Assembly: GCA_037367405.1 (NCBI GenBank)
Contig: JAZKJV010002944.1
Coordinates: 124,001 to 188,000 of the forward strand
Direction of reading: 5' to 3'
Origin: Ottelia alismoides
Taxonomy: Eukaryota; Streptophyta; Magnoliopsida; Alismatales; Hydrocharitaceae
DNA length: 64,000 bases
The notes beneath the pieces are model-generated. The model did no database searches. It saw nothing but the letters and a program-made list of their open reading frames with translations, and was not told the DNA's origin. The stretch's first letter is position 1, and each line of letters starts with the position of its first letter. This document shows positions 30,828-41,177 of this stretch, piece after piece. The translations under genes and the position numbers were made by a program.

Positions 30828-33800
30828 CTAAGTATAGCACAAATGAATGGGATGAATCAAGTAATGGAAGAATGAAAGAAGTGAAAAAGAAAATGAAAAG
30901 AAGATATTTTTGTAACTCAAGTGTCGGTCTGTTTTAGTGAGCTGCTCTTGAAATACGTCTATGGAATCCACAGCGGACAGGAATGCATCATGCTCTATAT
31001 ATGTCTTCAGCAACTGTCCGTTAACTACAAATGGTTGTGCGTCAGATGACAATCTAGATATGATGATGCTGCCATTGTCACGCACATTAGTCACAATTAG
31101 GGTTGATTATCGGGCCGGGGGGGCCGGGCTGGGCCTTTGCCCGAACTCGGGCCCGTTCATTTTTTCGGATTTTCAGCCAGGCCGCAACCTGAAAAAGTTT
31201 GGATGGGCCAGCCTGAATCCAACCCGACCCGAAGTTAAACGAGCCAGGTTCGAGCCGTGCCGGTCCAATAACTTTTTTCCCTTTAATTTTTTTAATTTTT
31301 TTTGAAAATGCTTAATCCAACGGGTGATATGGAAATGTATTTTTTAAAAAACTTTTTATTTTTTTAAAACTTGTGATAAATCTATGAATCTTGATATTCC
31401 TACGACATTTTGATAAAAAAACTTTGAAATATTTGATTTTCTCTTCAAAAACATTTGACTTTTCATATACAGTTTATTTTTTCAAAAACATTGAAATGAT
31501 GGTGCATGGTAGTATTGTTAGAGAGTGGAGATGGAGTTTGAGGGGGGTTGGGTTGAGGTGGGCTGTGAGGGACTAAGGTTTAGTAATATATTATATGTAT
31601 TATGTTATATAGGTTTAGGATCGGGCTTTCAGGCCGGGTATCGGGTCAGGTTTTCGGGATGAGCTTCGGGTCGGGCTCTACTCAGCCCGAACCCGGCCCG
31701 TTTTAGAAACGGTTTTTTTTGGGCCTGAGCCCGACCCAATGCTCAATCCTATTCACAATAAATGGCCTTGACCATTTGCTCTTCAGCTTGCTTGGAAACA
31801 ACTTCAGCTTTGCATCAAACAACTACACCTTCTGATTCGGCTCGAAAGTCTTTCGTCTGATATGCTTGTCATGCCATCTCTTGACTTTTTCTTTATATAT
31901 AAGGCTGTTGTCGTATGCATAGTGTCGGAATTCCAACAATCTATTCAGGTCTAACTTTAGGTTCCGACAGGCTTTCTTTTTATCCAAATTACATATACTG
32001 ACCACCCATAATGATTTATGAATGAGTTTTTCGAGCAAGTAGCATGGCTTGCCATATACCAGGTGGTAGGGAGACATACCCAAAGAGACTTGTATGCTGT
32101 AGGATAAGCCTATAGAAATGAGTCAAGCAATTGTGACCAGTTCTCCTTATCATGATGCACAAGTTTCTGTAATATCTCCTTGATCTCCCTATTTGAACAT
32201 TTAACCAAGCCATTAGTTTGCGAGTGGTAAGAAGATGTGACATGGTGTTCAAACCGTACTCCTTAGTAAGCTTCTTTACTTCTTTATTGATAAAATGGCT
32301 TCTCCCACCGGATATCAGAATCTTCAGAATCCCGAACCACGAAATTATGTTTTCTTTGAGAAATCGACATACGTTGCAACTGTTGACATCTCGAGTGGGG
32401 ATAGCCTGTACTCATCGAACATAATTGACAACAAGCAAGATGTACTCAAAATCCTGGCTCTTCGGAAATGGGCCCATGAAGATGATACCCCATGCATCAA
32501 AAATATCAGATATCTAAATATATTTTAGAGGCATGGTATCTCTAGAACTGATGGTTCTAGCCATCTTCTGGCAGTCGGTACAACCTTTCATATACTCAGT
32601 AGCATCCTTGAAAAGAGTCGGCCACCAAAGGCCACATTGAAGTACTTTTGCTGCAGTGCGCTTTCCAGAATAGTGTCCACCAGATTCCAACTTGTGGCAA
32701 TGCTTTAGGACACTTGTGTACTCCTCCTCAGGTATGCACCTTCGTCAGATATGGTCTGCCCCTTCACGAAACAAGTATGGGTCCTCCCACTGGTAAAAAT
32801 GTATCTCGGACATGACTTTGTCTACTTTTAGCTTCGACCAATCTTGCAGGATTTTCTTGGAGACAAGATAGTTAACAATATTGGTATACCATAGGAGTGA
32901 GGTGACAGACAAAATAGCTTCATCTGAGAAAGTTTCAGTAGATGGGATGATGTCCTGCTTAGGAGTATCTATCTCGGTGATTCTGGAAAGGTGATGTGCC
33001 ACAACATTATTGACTATAGGTTTATCTTGTATTTCTAAATCAAACTCGTGGAGTAGAAGGATCCAACGAAATAGACGCGACTTAGCATCCTTCTTGCTTG
33101 TAGGTACCGTATAACAGAGTGATCAGTGTAGACAATAACTTTCAACCCAAGTAAATGTGCTCTGAACTTTTCCAGTGCAAACACCACTGCTAGTGGCTCT
33201 TTCTCTATGATTGTATTTTTTCCGGGTCTCATCTAGCGTTCTTTTAGCATAATGAATCACAAATGGCAGTCCATCCCGTCTCTATCCCAACACAGCCCCA
33301 ATAGCATAATTATAAGCATCCATCATGATCTCGAATGGAAGACACAAATCCACTGGCTGTATGACATGAGCTTGAGTAATTATTTCTTTCAACTGATTGA
33401 AGGCATAAATCACCCTATCATTTACAATAAAATCAGTGTCCTTGCTTAGAAGCTCTGTCAGAGGTCGGGCAATTTTGCTGAAGTCTTTGATGAATCTTCT
33501 ATAAAAATCAGCATGCCCTAGAAACGACCTGACTTGCTTCAATGATGTCGGTGGCTCAAGCTTGGAGATCACTTCCACCTTGGCTGGGTCGACCTCCATG
33601 CCTCGCTTGGAGACGACATGGTTCAACACAATTTCTTCGGTTACCATAAAGTAACTCTTCTCCCACGAGAGTGCCAAATTGACCTCACAACAACGTTAAA
33701 TAACTTGGTCCAAATAGGTCAGACATGTATCGATATTTCCGTAGACTGAGAAATCATCCATGAATACATCGAGGAAACTACCCACCACGTCGACGAATAC

Positions 33801-35500
33801 ATCTAGCATACATCTATGCAATGTAGCGGGGGCATTACACATTCCGAACGACATCCGTCGGAATGCGTAAGTCCCAAAATGGAAAAGAAATGGTCTTCAG
33901 GAGCAATATCAACTTGATTATACACGGAGTACCCGTCTAAGAAAAAGAAGTATTCCTTCGCAGCTAGCCTTTCGATTATTTGGTCAATGAAGGGTAACAA
34001 AAAATATCCTTCTTAGTAGATAGGTTCCGATGTCGGTAGTCTACACAAACGCGCTATGATGTCGGTACTTGGGTCAGAATCTCCTCTCCTTTGTCGTTCG
34101 TTATAATCTGAGATGGAATATATAAAACCTGCATCGCATCACTTCGTGATTTCTTTCATTACCACCTCCCGGTTAGTGTTCAGACGACGCTGAAATTCTC
34201 GGGATGGCTTGCTGTCTTCTTCCGAGTAGATGTGGTGCGAGCATAATGTAGGATTTATCCCGTGGAGATCCGTGATTTTCCAGCCTATCACCTTGCAGTT
34301 TCTTTCTAGAACCTCAAGTAGACGAGATTCTTGGTCCGTGGTCAGCTGGACATTGATAATGACTGGGAACATGTTCGGCTTACTCGCAACGATGGCATAT
34401 TTCAACGTTGATGGTAACTGCTTCTGCTCTAGTGGGGTCTCAGTAGTAACCTCTGCAATTGTGGTCAGTGTTAGATCAATCAACTATATATTGTCCACCA
34501 TGGTTACTTGTGAGTTTAAGTTTAGTGTATCACAAAGATCTGCAATGAATTTTTCTTGCTCTGACAAGAATGGATGAACTTCAAATAACTCGGTTAGCCC
34601 ATCAGTATCTAACTCATCCTCAATGATTGGGGGAATTCGACTGTGCTTTCCAGGCCTTCCTCCTTGGAGAGGAATTCGAAGGTACAAAATCATACAAGAG
34701 CAATGTTGTAACTCTAATCTCTGGTAGAAAATCAGTCTTCTTTCTCATTTGGCCCAAGCTCACTCTCGTCTGATGCCGATTTTGCAAGCTCCGGTACTTG
34801 GATCGTCTCTATCTTGACCTTGTTGATGTTTGAGCACAAGGTGATCTTTTCGGCACCATAAATTGACTATTGCTTCGGCGGTTCGAAGGAACGATCGTCC
34901 CAATATGATCAAGGTCTGGAGTAAGGGGATAGACGTGTCCTTATCTAGGATAATGAAGTCCACGGAGAACTGCATCCCTTGGATTGTGACGATAACATCC
35001 TCTAAAATACTCCTTGGCCGCTTAACTGAAGTGTATGCAAACTCCAGGATCATTCAGATGGACTTAAGCGGTCCCAATCCAAATTCTTTGAGTAGCGAAG
35101 CAGGCATGGGATTAATAAAGGACTAGCTATCAAGAAGTGTTCGCTCGAACTCTTGGCTGAAAATTTTGCATCTGATGAGAGGTACTCCTTTGTCCTTTTT
35201 TTGCTTAGGAGATTGCTGATAGCATTCACAATAGTCATGGTGAGAATGTGTTTCTCAGCACGATTGCGTTGGTTTTTGCGGGATTGACCCTTTGAAATAC
35301 ATGCCTCTTTCAGACCTTTCTTCACAGTTGGCATGCATTCCATGGCTTTTAAAAGTGGTATTTTCAGGAAAGTATTTTGCAAGATTTCAATAACACCTGG
35401 ATTAGATAAAGTTGTTTTTAATTCTAATTTTTTGTTGTTTTTCATTACATCTGGAAATGACATGTACATCATTCAAAAAGTGTTCATTGGAATTAGCTTT
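30828..35500 (-). pseudogene. gypsy-1 Pol: protease, RT, RNase H, integrase (Athila/Tat-like)
   Basis: Minus-strand pieces in order. A pre-protease region (35472-35050, IPLLKAMECMPTVKKGLKEA). A protease C-terminal part (35053-34760: SVKRPRSILEDVIV, VDFIILD, ILGRSFL). An RT N-terminal segment (34483-34139: LEVLERNCKVIGW, DLHGINPTLCSHHIY). The RT core (about 34000-33660: FFFLDGYSVYNQV, then FMDDFSVYG). RNase H/connection (33677-33035: VSKRGMEVDPAKVEVI, RSFLGHADFYRRFI, EKEPLAVVFALEKFRAHL, VYTDHSVIRYL). Integrase fills 32745-31823, where the DF.GPF aspartate reads IIFMGPF and the ISDGGSHF aspartate reads LISGGRSHF, so both catalytic aspartates are lost. The C-terminal FVVNGQLLKTY block is at about 31060, beyond the MITE. 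Many stops and frameshifts are present. Confidence 0.85.
31098..31751. mobile_element. hAT-type MITE with GGGCC-rich ends, inside gypsy-1 pol
   Basis: 654 bp with terminal inverted repeats TAGGGTTGATTATCGGGCCG / TAGGATTGAGCATTGGGTCG and a near-perfect 8-bp TSD GTCACAAT (31090-31097) and TTCACAAT (31752-31759). Both ends are rich in GGGCC, CCGGGC and GCCCGA words; the middle is AT-rich. No coding capacity. Its insertion separates the end of integrase from the last Pol block. Confidence 0.9.
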
Positions 35501-35715
35501 TACATGCAAATGAGTAGAAGGAATGCAATCATTTGCTCCAGTGGAAAAGCTAAAAAGGGAAACATTGGCTTCATCCATCGATACAGGGTTGGTTGCAGAT
35601 GATAGCTTCTCCTTTGCTGTATCGGCGAGGCCTTGGTTGTTATTCTTTTTTTAAAATTTTCCACTTTCTTGATTTTCTGGTTTTTTTCTTCCTCATCTAG
35701 CACTGTTCGATTTTC
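35501..35715 (-). pseudogene. gypsy-1 residual region between PBS and protease; gag absent
   Basis: Only about 200 bp separate the PBS from the pre-protease block, far too short for a Gag of several hundred residues. The minus-strand frame 35703-35500 (MLDEEEKNQKIKKVENFKKR) is lysine/glutamate-rich and not recognisable as Gag. An internal deletion of gag is the simplest reading. Confidence 0.55.
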
Positions 35716-35734
35716 TTCCTCGACAACGACGCCA
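35716..35734 (-). other. gypsy-1 primer binding site
   Basis: The complement reads TGGCGTCGTTGTCGAGGAA, three substitutions from the TGGCGCCGTTGCCGGGGAA site used by many plant gypsy elements. Five bases upstream is a CA that can end the LTR (35740). Confidence 0.8.
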
Positions 35735-37953
35735 TTTATTGAATACGCTAAGGACGAGGTACCAAGGGTCCGGTCTTGGAGTGCTTACGGCGTCCGACGA
35801 ATCGGATCCGACAATCGTTGTATCGACCACTCTCATGGTGCACGACACCTAATCCAAAGCGAGTTCAACAACATTTAACCAACAAAGAAAAATAAGCAAG
35901 GCAGATGTGTGAGCTAAAATTTATTATAACTCTACCAAAATGTGTGTATAAGGCAAGTGTATAGAGTGTTGAACCACTGAGAGCAGAGGGGAATAGAGAC
36001 AAAATGAATAAGCTACTTGCGTGTTCTTTTTTATCCTTTTGTTTTTAATTTTTTTGGATTTGTAATTTGTTTTGTATTTTTATTTGGAATTTTTAATTTT
36101 ACAAATGCTTTCGAATGCTTTTAAATTTAATAATATAATTATAATATATAAATATATCTTATATATATAATATATATATGTACAAATTAAAGGAACTTGA
36201 CTTTTTTGAAAGTTTAAAATATCAAATAAAAGTCAAAATGTTCAAAATAAAATGTTTTTGTGATTTTTAGATTTTCCTTTATTTTTGGTGATTTTGAGGT
36301 ATTTTTAAGATTTTTTTTATGAATTTTAAAAATAGAAATACACAAAACAGTGTAAAATAGAAAATCAATAGATTGAAATGGACCTAATAAATATCTAACA
36401 GATCAGATAGGGCTCAGAACCAAGTTTCCTGGAAAATTGATGATACAAAGAAAATTCAAGACTTTAAAAATTTTGGATTTTTTGAGATTTTTTCTAAGAT
36501 TTCCAGTGTTTTGCATTTTTTAGGATTTTGGTTTTGTATTTTTTTGGTTTGTGGATATGTGTTAAAATACTATACGATATAGGTAATTTTTTGGGATTTT
36601 TTGGAGGTGTTTTGAAATTTGTATATTTTTCTAAGTCGAAACAAGGAAAATATGCATGTTTTTGTATTTTTTATAAATAGGAAAATAAGTTTCATTACTT
36701 AAAAAATATATGTGAGAAAATAAGTTTTTCGGCAATTAAGGTAATTTTCCTATAATTTTTAAACTTAAAATACTATTTGAAGCACACAATACACAAATAA
36801 AATAAATCAGGGAAACAGAGACCTAAGTGCAATTTCTAGGAAGTTTAAATTCATTTCGTAACATTCTAACAAAGTTCAAGAGCCATTCATGCAATTTACC
36901 TGAATATTTTAAATTAAATAAACACTGGCTGGGGTATGGTTGCAAATAAACTAACTTCCAGGACTAGTTATGAAATTTCCACAAAAATATTACACTTAAT
37001 TCTTGAATTAGGGACCAAAAGAAAATAATAATACATGGAGGGAGTCCTTGCAAAATGTCCACACCTCATGTTTATAGGCACATGAGGTGAGCTGGACTGG
37101 ACTAAAGTGCAAACAGTTGAAGTTTGGGTGTCCATGTGCTAATATTACAAATACTTTTACAATGCAGACGAAAGATTAAATATTGAATGGTAAATGCAAA
37201 AAATGTACTGGGTTTAATATGCAAAATACCCAACACTGCACGCTGATGGATGACCTAGATTGATTCATTAAGCACATGGACGGTTCGGATGCGCTAATAC
37301 CAGTTCGCTGGAGGACGATGCTGATTAGATCTTGGCCTTGAGCAGATGGTTGGGGCGGCCCTTGGTCCTACGGTCGCTGCTGCACCTGGGACGTTCTTCA
37401 TCTGACAGTTGCGAAGCCCAATGAAAGAACTAGGAAGAACACGATGGCTCAGTTCCTTCGATCAGCTCGATCTTTGGCCTCTAGCCATCTCTCGAGCTCG
37501 GGATGAGCCCAAGAGGTAGCTGATGCTCCTCCACTGCTATAGATAGCTTCAAAATGGACCAGACCTCATCGGAGGAGGCCTGGAGCTTTGGCGAAGCTCA
37601 GGGACCTGAACTGCTATGTCTGGGATCGAATACCCCACAGAAGGGGTTCTTTAGAGCTACTATCTACTCCAAAAGACTCATGGCTCGAGGGCGGAGACTC
37701 TCGACCAGAGGGTTAGGGACAGAATAGTGAGGCGACACGATGGTGGGCATCTCCGGTGAAGTAGCGGAGGGAGATCGACAGACCTCGATCTGTACAATCG
37801 AGGGGAAAATATGACATGGAGATGGAGAATGTGTCAGAGATGGTGATGAGGTGTTCAAGCGGGCGGAACAAGAGAGTTTGGACGATGAACAGAGGGCCAA
37901 AGCCTAGTGCTTCGACCAACTATTTTTTAGGAATGTTGCTAAATTAGATAAAA

Positions 37954-38139
37954 TCAAGCGAAGGAAACGGCACAACTATGGTAAGAATTGAAAAATGAAA
38001 CTAAATATGCTAAAGATAGGGCCTCACCTGGTCCGGAAACCAAGGAGATAGAACTGCTAGAGCTTGGTCCGACGATGGCTTGAATCACCTCGAAATGCCC
38101 TTCACCTTGCCTTGGATCGCCGGGGATGCTTCCTGTCAT
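37954..38139 (-). CDS. Small ORF downstream of the LTR TATA box, possible leader exon
   Basis: The minus-strand ATG at 38139 opens MTGSIPGDPRQGEGHFEVIQ and runs 61 codons. Partway, GGACCAG|GTGAGG is a good splice-donor context, so the ORF may be the first exon of a spliced transcript from the candidate promoter. Nothing recognisable is encoded. It may equally be a chance ORF in LTR DNA. Confidence 0.2.
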   Translation of the reverse strand: MTGSIPGDPRQGEGHFEVIQAIVGPSSSSSISLVSGPGEALSLAYLVSFFNSYHSCAVSFA

Positions 38140-38217
38140 GAAGGACCCACTCCAGAGCTTGATTCCTAAGGGTTACGGCCAGTAAGGAGGAATTAGGAAC
38201 GGATCGAAACTCACGGG

Positions 38218-38232
38218 GGAGGTTTTATAGCA
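38218..38232 (-). promoter_or_regulatory. Candidate TATA box of the gypsy-1 LTR
   Basis: The complement reads GCTATAAAACCTCCC. It sits at the start of the GC-richer half of the LTR, where a transcription start is expected. Predicted from the motif and its position only. Confidence 0.4.
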
Positions 38233-39638
38233 GATGCGTATAGGTATCTTGCAAAGGGGATCCCACCCAGATCGGTGAAGATTGATCAGATTTGGGATGA
38301 ATCAAGGATCTGATCGGCAAATTTCGTTTAGAGAGCGTGGTGAATGGATGATTACGAGTGTGAAAATTGGCGAAAAACATGGAGTTGATGTTTCTGACAT
38401 GCGCTTGGGGTGAGGGGAGGTGAGAGGGAGTGTTATCCGGGGGGTCAACACTCCAGGAACGCTGATTGGTCCAAGTAGGACTACGTCAACACGTTAGAGG
38501 ACAGAATGGGGAGGAAAATAAAGAATAAATCGAAATAAAATAGCTATGTATTTTATTAAATAAAAGTTAAAACACAAAAAATATTTATTATTTTTCAAAT
38601 TATTTTATGGTGATTTTTATTTATTTTTACAACATTGTTTGTAAGATGTTAATATTTACTAGTATATACATCGGTATATTTACCTATATTTTAGGTAATT
38701 TTATTTTATTTTGTAATTTTCTTTTATTATCATATTTACATATTTTATATATTTATAATATAATTAAATACGTATTTACATATTTTTATTTTATTTTTAT
38801 GTTTTTATTTACATACATAGATAAATATATGTATATACATTATAAGTATAGTATACCTATATATTTTAATATACTATTTATTTTAGTGTATTTTTAATGA
38901 TTTTATATTATATTTGTATTTTTAATATGTTTTAGATTATATTTACAATTATTTAAAAATATAAGAAGAATAAAAATATAAAGGATAAATTATATGAATA
39001 AAAATACAAGTACATAGTAGAATGGGACCCAGAAAGCCGACTTTTGCATCTTAACTCAATTTTAATGAAACTACCTTTGTTAGATAGATACTTTAATTTT
39101 AAATACAATGGAGGTGATTTTGGTGAATTTTGAGTTCATATGGAGAAGTTATTGTTATGTGAAATTCGGTTTACGGTTTTTTCATCTGTATGTCCCAGTT
39201 GTACTGTGCATTATTTTTATGTGCAATTATTTTTGTAATATCTATGCCTTTTATGTATAAGTTTCATGTAGATTATTTTGTTATTTGAGGTGTATAAAAT
39301 AAAGAATAAAATGGAGTAAAAATATGTATTTTTAGAGCACAAATTAGGGTTTTTATTATATAGTATTTGGCCTTATCTCCCCCTACTTTATTCTTGTAGA
39401 CCAAGTCGATAATGACTTGGTCTCGGGGTTTAGGGTCTGTCAGTATTTACAATACTTCCTTTATTTTTCTGTTCTTTTCTTTATTCTTTTATTTTAGATT
39501 TAAATACACGTTTTTATGTAATATTTACATGTTAATATATGAGTATTAGTTCATGCAAGTTAATGATAATTACATGAATTTTACTAGGGATTTAAACACA
39601 AAATAAAGTACTAAAGGTGAATGAATAGGTATTCATCA

Positions 39639-40055
39639 CTACCTCCCTCATCTCCTCCCACCCTCGGCACTATCACCACCGAAACCCTTGTAGTCGCTTC
39701 CCCGTCGTCACTGCTGCAACCACCATCGAAACCCTTGCGGCCTCATTTGGTCTCCTTGAATACGTCCGTAGCCATTGGGTCGAGGAATTTGTTGTCAGCT
39801 CGAGGAATTTGATGCTGTGAGGTTGAGGAATCCATTGCCTCCATGCGGTTATATATGCTATATTTAGAATAAAAATGCAGATATGCTTGGGTAAAGTAAC
39901 GGTATTAGATATTTGTGTGATTAATATATTATTTCCAATAATTAATGTTGAATGTTGAACCTACAAATCATATAAATAATGTCTTTATTATATTATAGAT
40001 TTTTGTGTGGTTAATAAATTCCCTAAGGAATATCGTGTTTTATATGAGTTAGAGT
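39639..40055. other. Unique-looking flank between gypsy-1 and the MITE stack
   Basis: The first 200 bp are C-rich (CTCCTCCCACC, CACCACCGAAACCCTTG twice) and could be the 5' UTR or start of an exon. A plus-strand ORF from 39621 (63 codons, serine/proline-rich) begins inside the LTR, so it is not convincing. The rest is AT-rich. The GTTAGAGT at 40048-40055 is the left TSD of the MITE. Confidence 0.35.
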
Positions 40056-40323
40056 TAGGGATGTAAATGGATGGATACCTATATAGGTCTTATCATATCC
40101 CTATCTGTAAAAATATGAATTCAATGCGGATATATATGTTTTATCATATCCTTATCCGTTCTTAAATATGAATATAGACACAAATACAAATATTTAAGGA
40201 TATACTACCATATCCTTAAGAACCGATATTGATCGCATATGAATAATACTGGAAATTCTCTACATATTTTGCTTAAATATACATTTATCGAATACAATTC
40301 ACATTATACAAATATATTAAATA

Positions 40324-40710
40324 GGGATTGGGGAGCCTACACCCATGTGTAGGTAACTTACCTACACCCACCTCTTGTTTCTTAATTTTTTTGATTTTTT
40401 TGAAATGGATCTTTAGGGGATTTACTTAGAATATTAAATGGAATATGTGTTTCAAATTTCATGTAAAACAAACATTCCTAACAGCTCCATCGGAAGGGGC
40501 CGATTTCAGCAAATCTCAGACCGTTAAAATTTGACTGTCATGATGGATAAGTTAGAAGTCTCAAAATCAGTTGAAATTTGAATGACGATATGGTGATATA
40601 TTGTGATCTAAATTCCTCAAGGAATTAATTCAAAAAAATAAAAAAAATTGAGGGAAAAAGAGTTGGGTGTAGGTAAGTTACCTACACATGGGTGTAGGCT
40701 CCCTTTTCCC
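40324..40710. mobile_element. Mutator-type MITE, copy 2
   Basis: 387 bp with a perfect 9-bp TSD TATTAAATA (40315-40323 and 40711-40719). The long terminal inverted repeat (about 48 bases each side) contains GGAGCCTACACCCATGTGTA. Inside each arm is a shorter palindrome, TGTAGGTAACTTACCTACA, so each end alone can fold. The interior matches copy 1 at 17779-18166. Non-coding. Confidence 0.93.
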
Positions 40711-41177
40711 TATTAAATATGCTTATATCATTAAAATTATGCCAAATATGGTGAAAGAAGATAATAAAATTATGTTATATATGGTTAACAATAAATCTCA
40801 TACTACATATATATAAGAAAGTAGACATACGATATGTATACATATGTTTACGAATATCAAAATGATATTCTGTATAAATTTTAAAATGGATATGGATACA
40901 TATATCAAATTTGTATAAAATGGATATGGCAGCAGATTGGATACGAATATATAGGGGTGTCTTCGAGCTCAACGAGTATAGTCGACCCCAACTCAGACTC
41001 GAACTCGATAAGAAAACATGGGCTTGAGTTCGGGCTCCATAAGGTTTGAGCCTTGGAATGCTGGCTCGGACTCGAACTCATCGAGTTCGAGCTGGCTCAC
41101 GAGCCTTTTAACGAGCCAAGTTCAACGAGTCGATGTTCTGGTAAGTTGAAACAAGCTTACTGGTGGGCCCTCTCTTA

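Larger units (their letters stand above)
17509..39638 (-). mobile_element. gypsy-1: Athila/Tat-like Ty3/gypsy element with many nested insertions
   Basis: Minus-strand element of about 22 kb in its present form. Going 5' to 3' it has a 5' LTR (39638-35740), PBS (35734-35716), a very short pre-protease region, protease/RT/RNase H/integrase (35500-30828), a long 3' noncoding region (to 25790), and a truncated 3' LTR (25789-17509). Nested inside are an RTE LINE (27489-30396), a GGGCC-rich MITE (31098-31751), a Mutator-type MITE (17779-18166), and a TIR element (18503-25349) that itself holds copia-2 and a hAT MITE. The two LTR copies align over about 1,040 bp once insertions are removed. No TSD is available because the left end is truncated. 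Confidence 0.7.
35740..39638 (-). repeat. gypsy-1 5' LTR (about 3.9 kb)
   Basis: On the minus strand this segment starts TGATGAATA at 39638 and ends ...GTATTCA at 35740, just before the PBS. Its first ~1,040 bases (39638-38601) are shared with the 3' LTR copy, which is truncated beyond that. A TATA-like GCTATAAAACC occurs at about 38230-38220. The region downstream (38220-37260) is GC-richer, and 37250-35900 is very AT-rich. The great length suggests either a long-LTR lineage or an unrecognised insertion inside. The 5' flank is CTACC (39639-39643). Confidence 0.55.

Noticed and set aside
37664..37919. Two overlapping minus-strand frames in the GC-richer part of the gypsy-1 LTR
   Set aside because: They overlap in different frames, match nothing I recognise, and lie in LTR DNA; probably chance.
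38607..38897. 96-codon plus-strand frame rich in I, F, Y
   Set aside because: It is AT-rich LTR sequence shared with 17515-18200; the frame is not preserved in the other copy.
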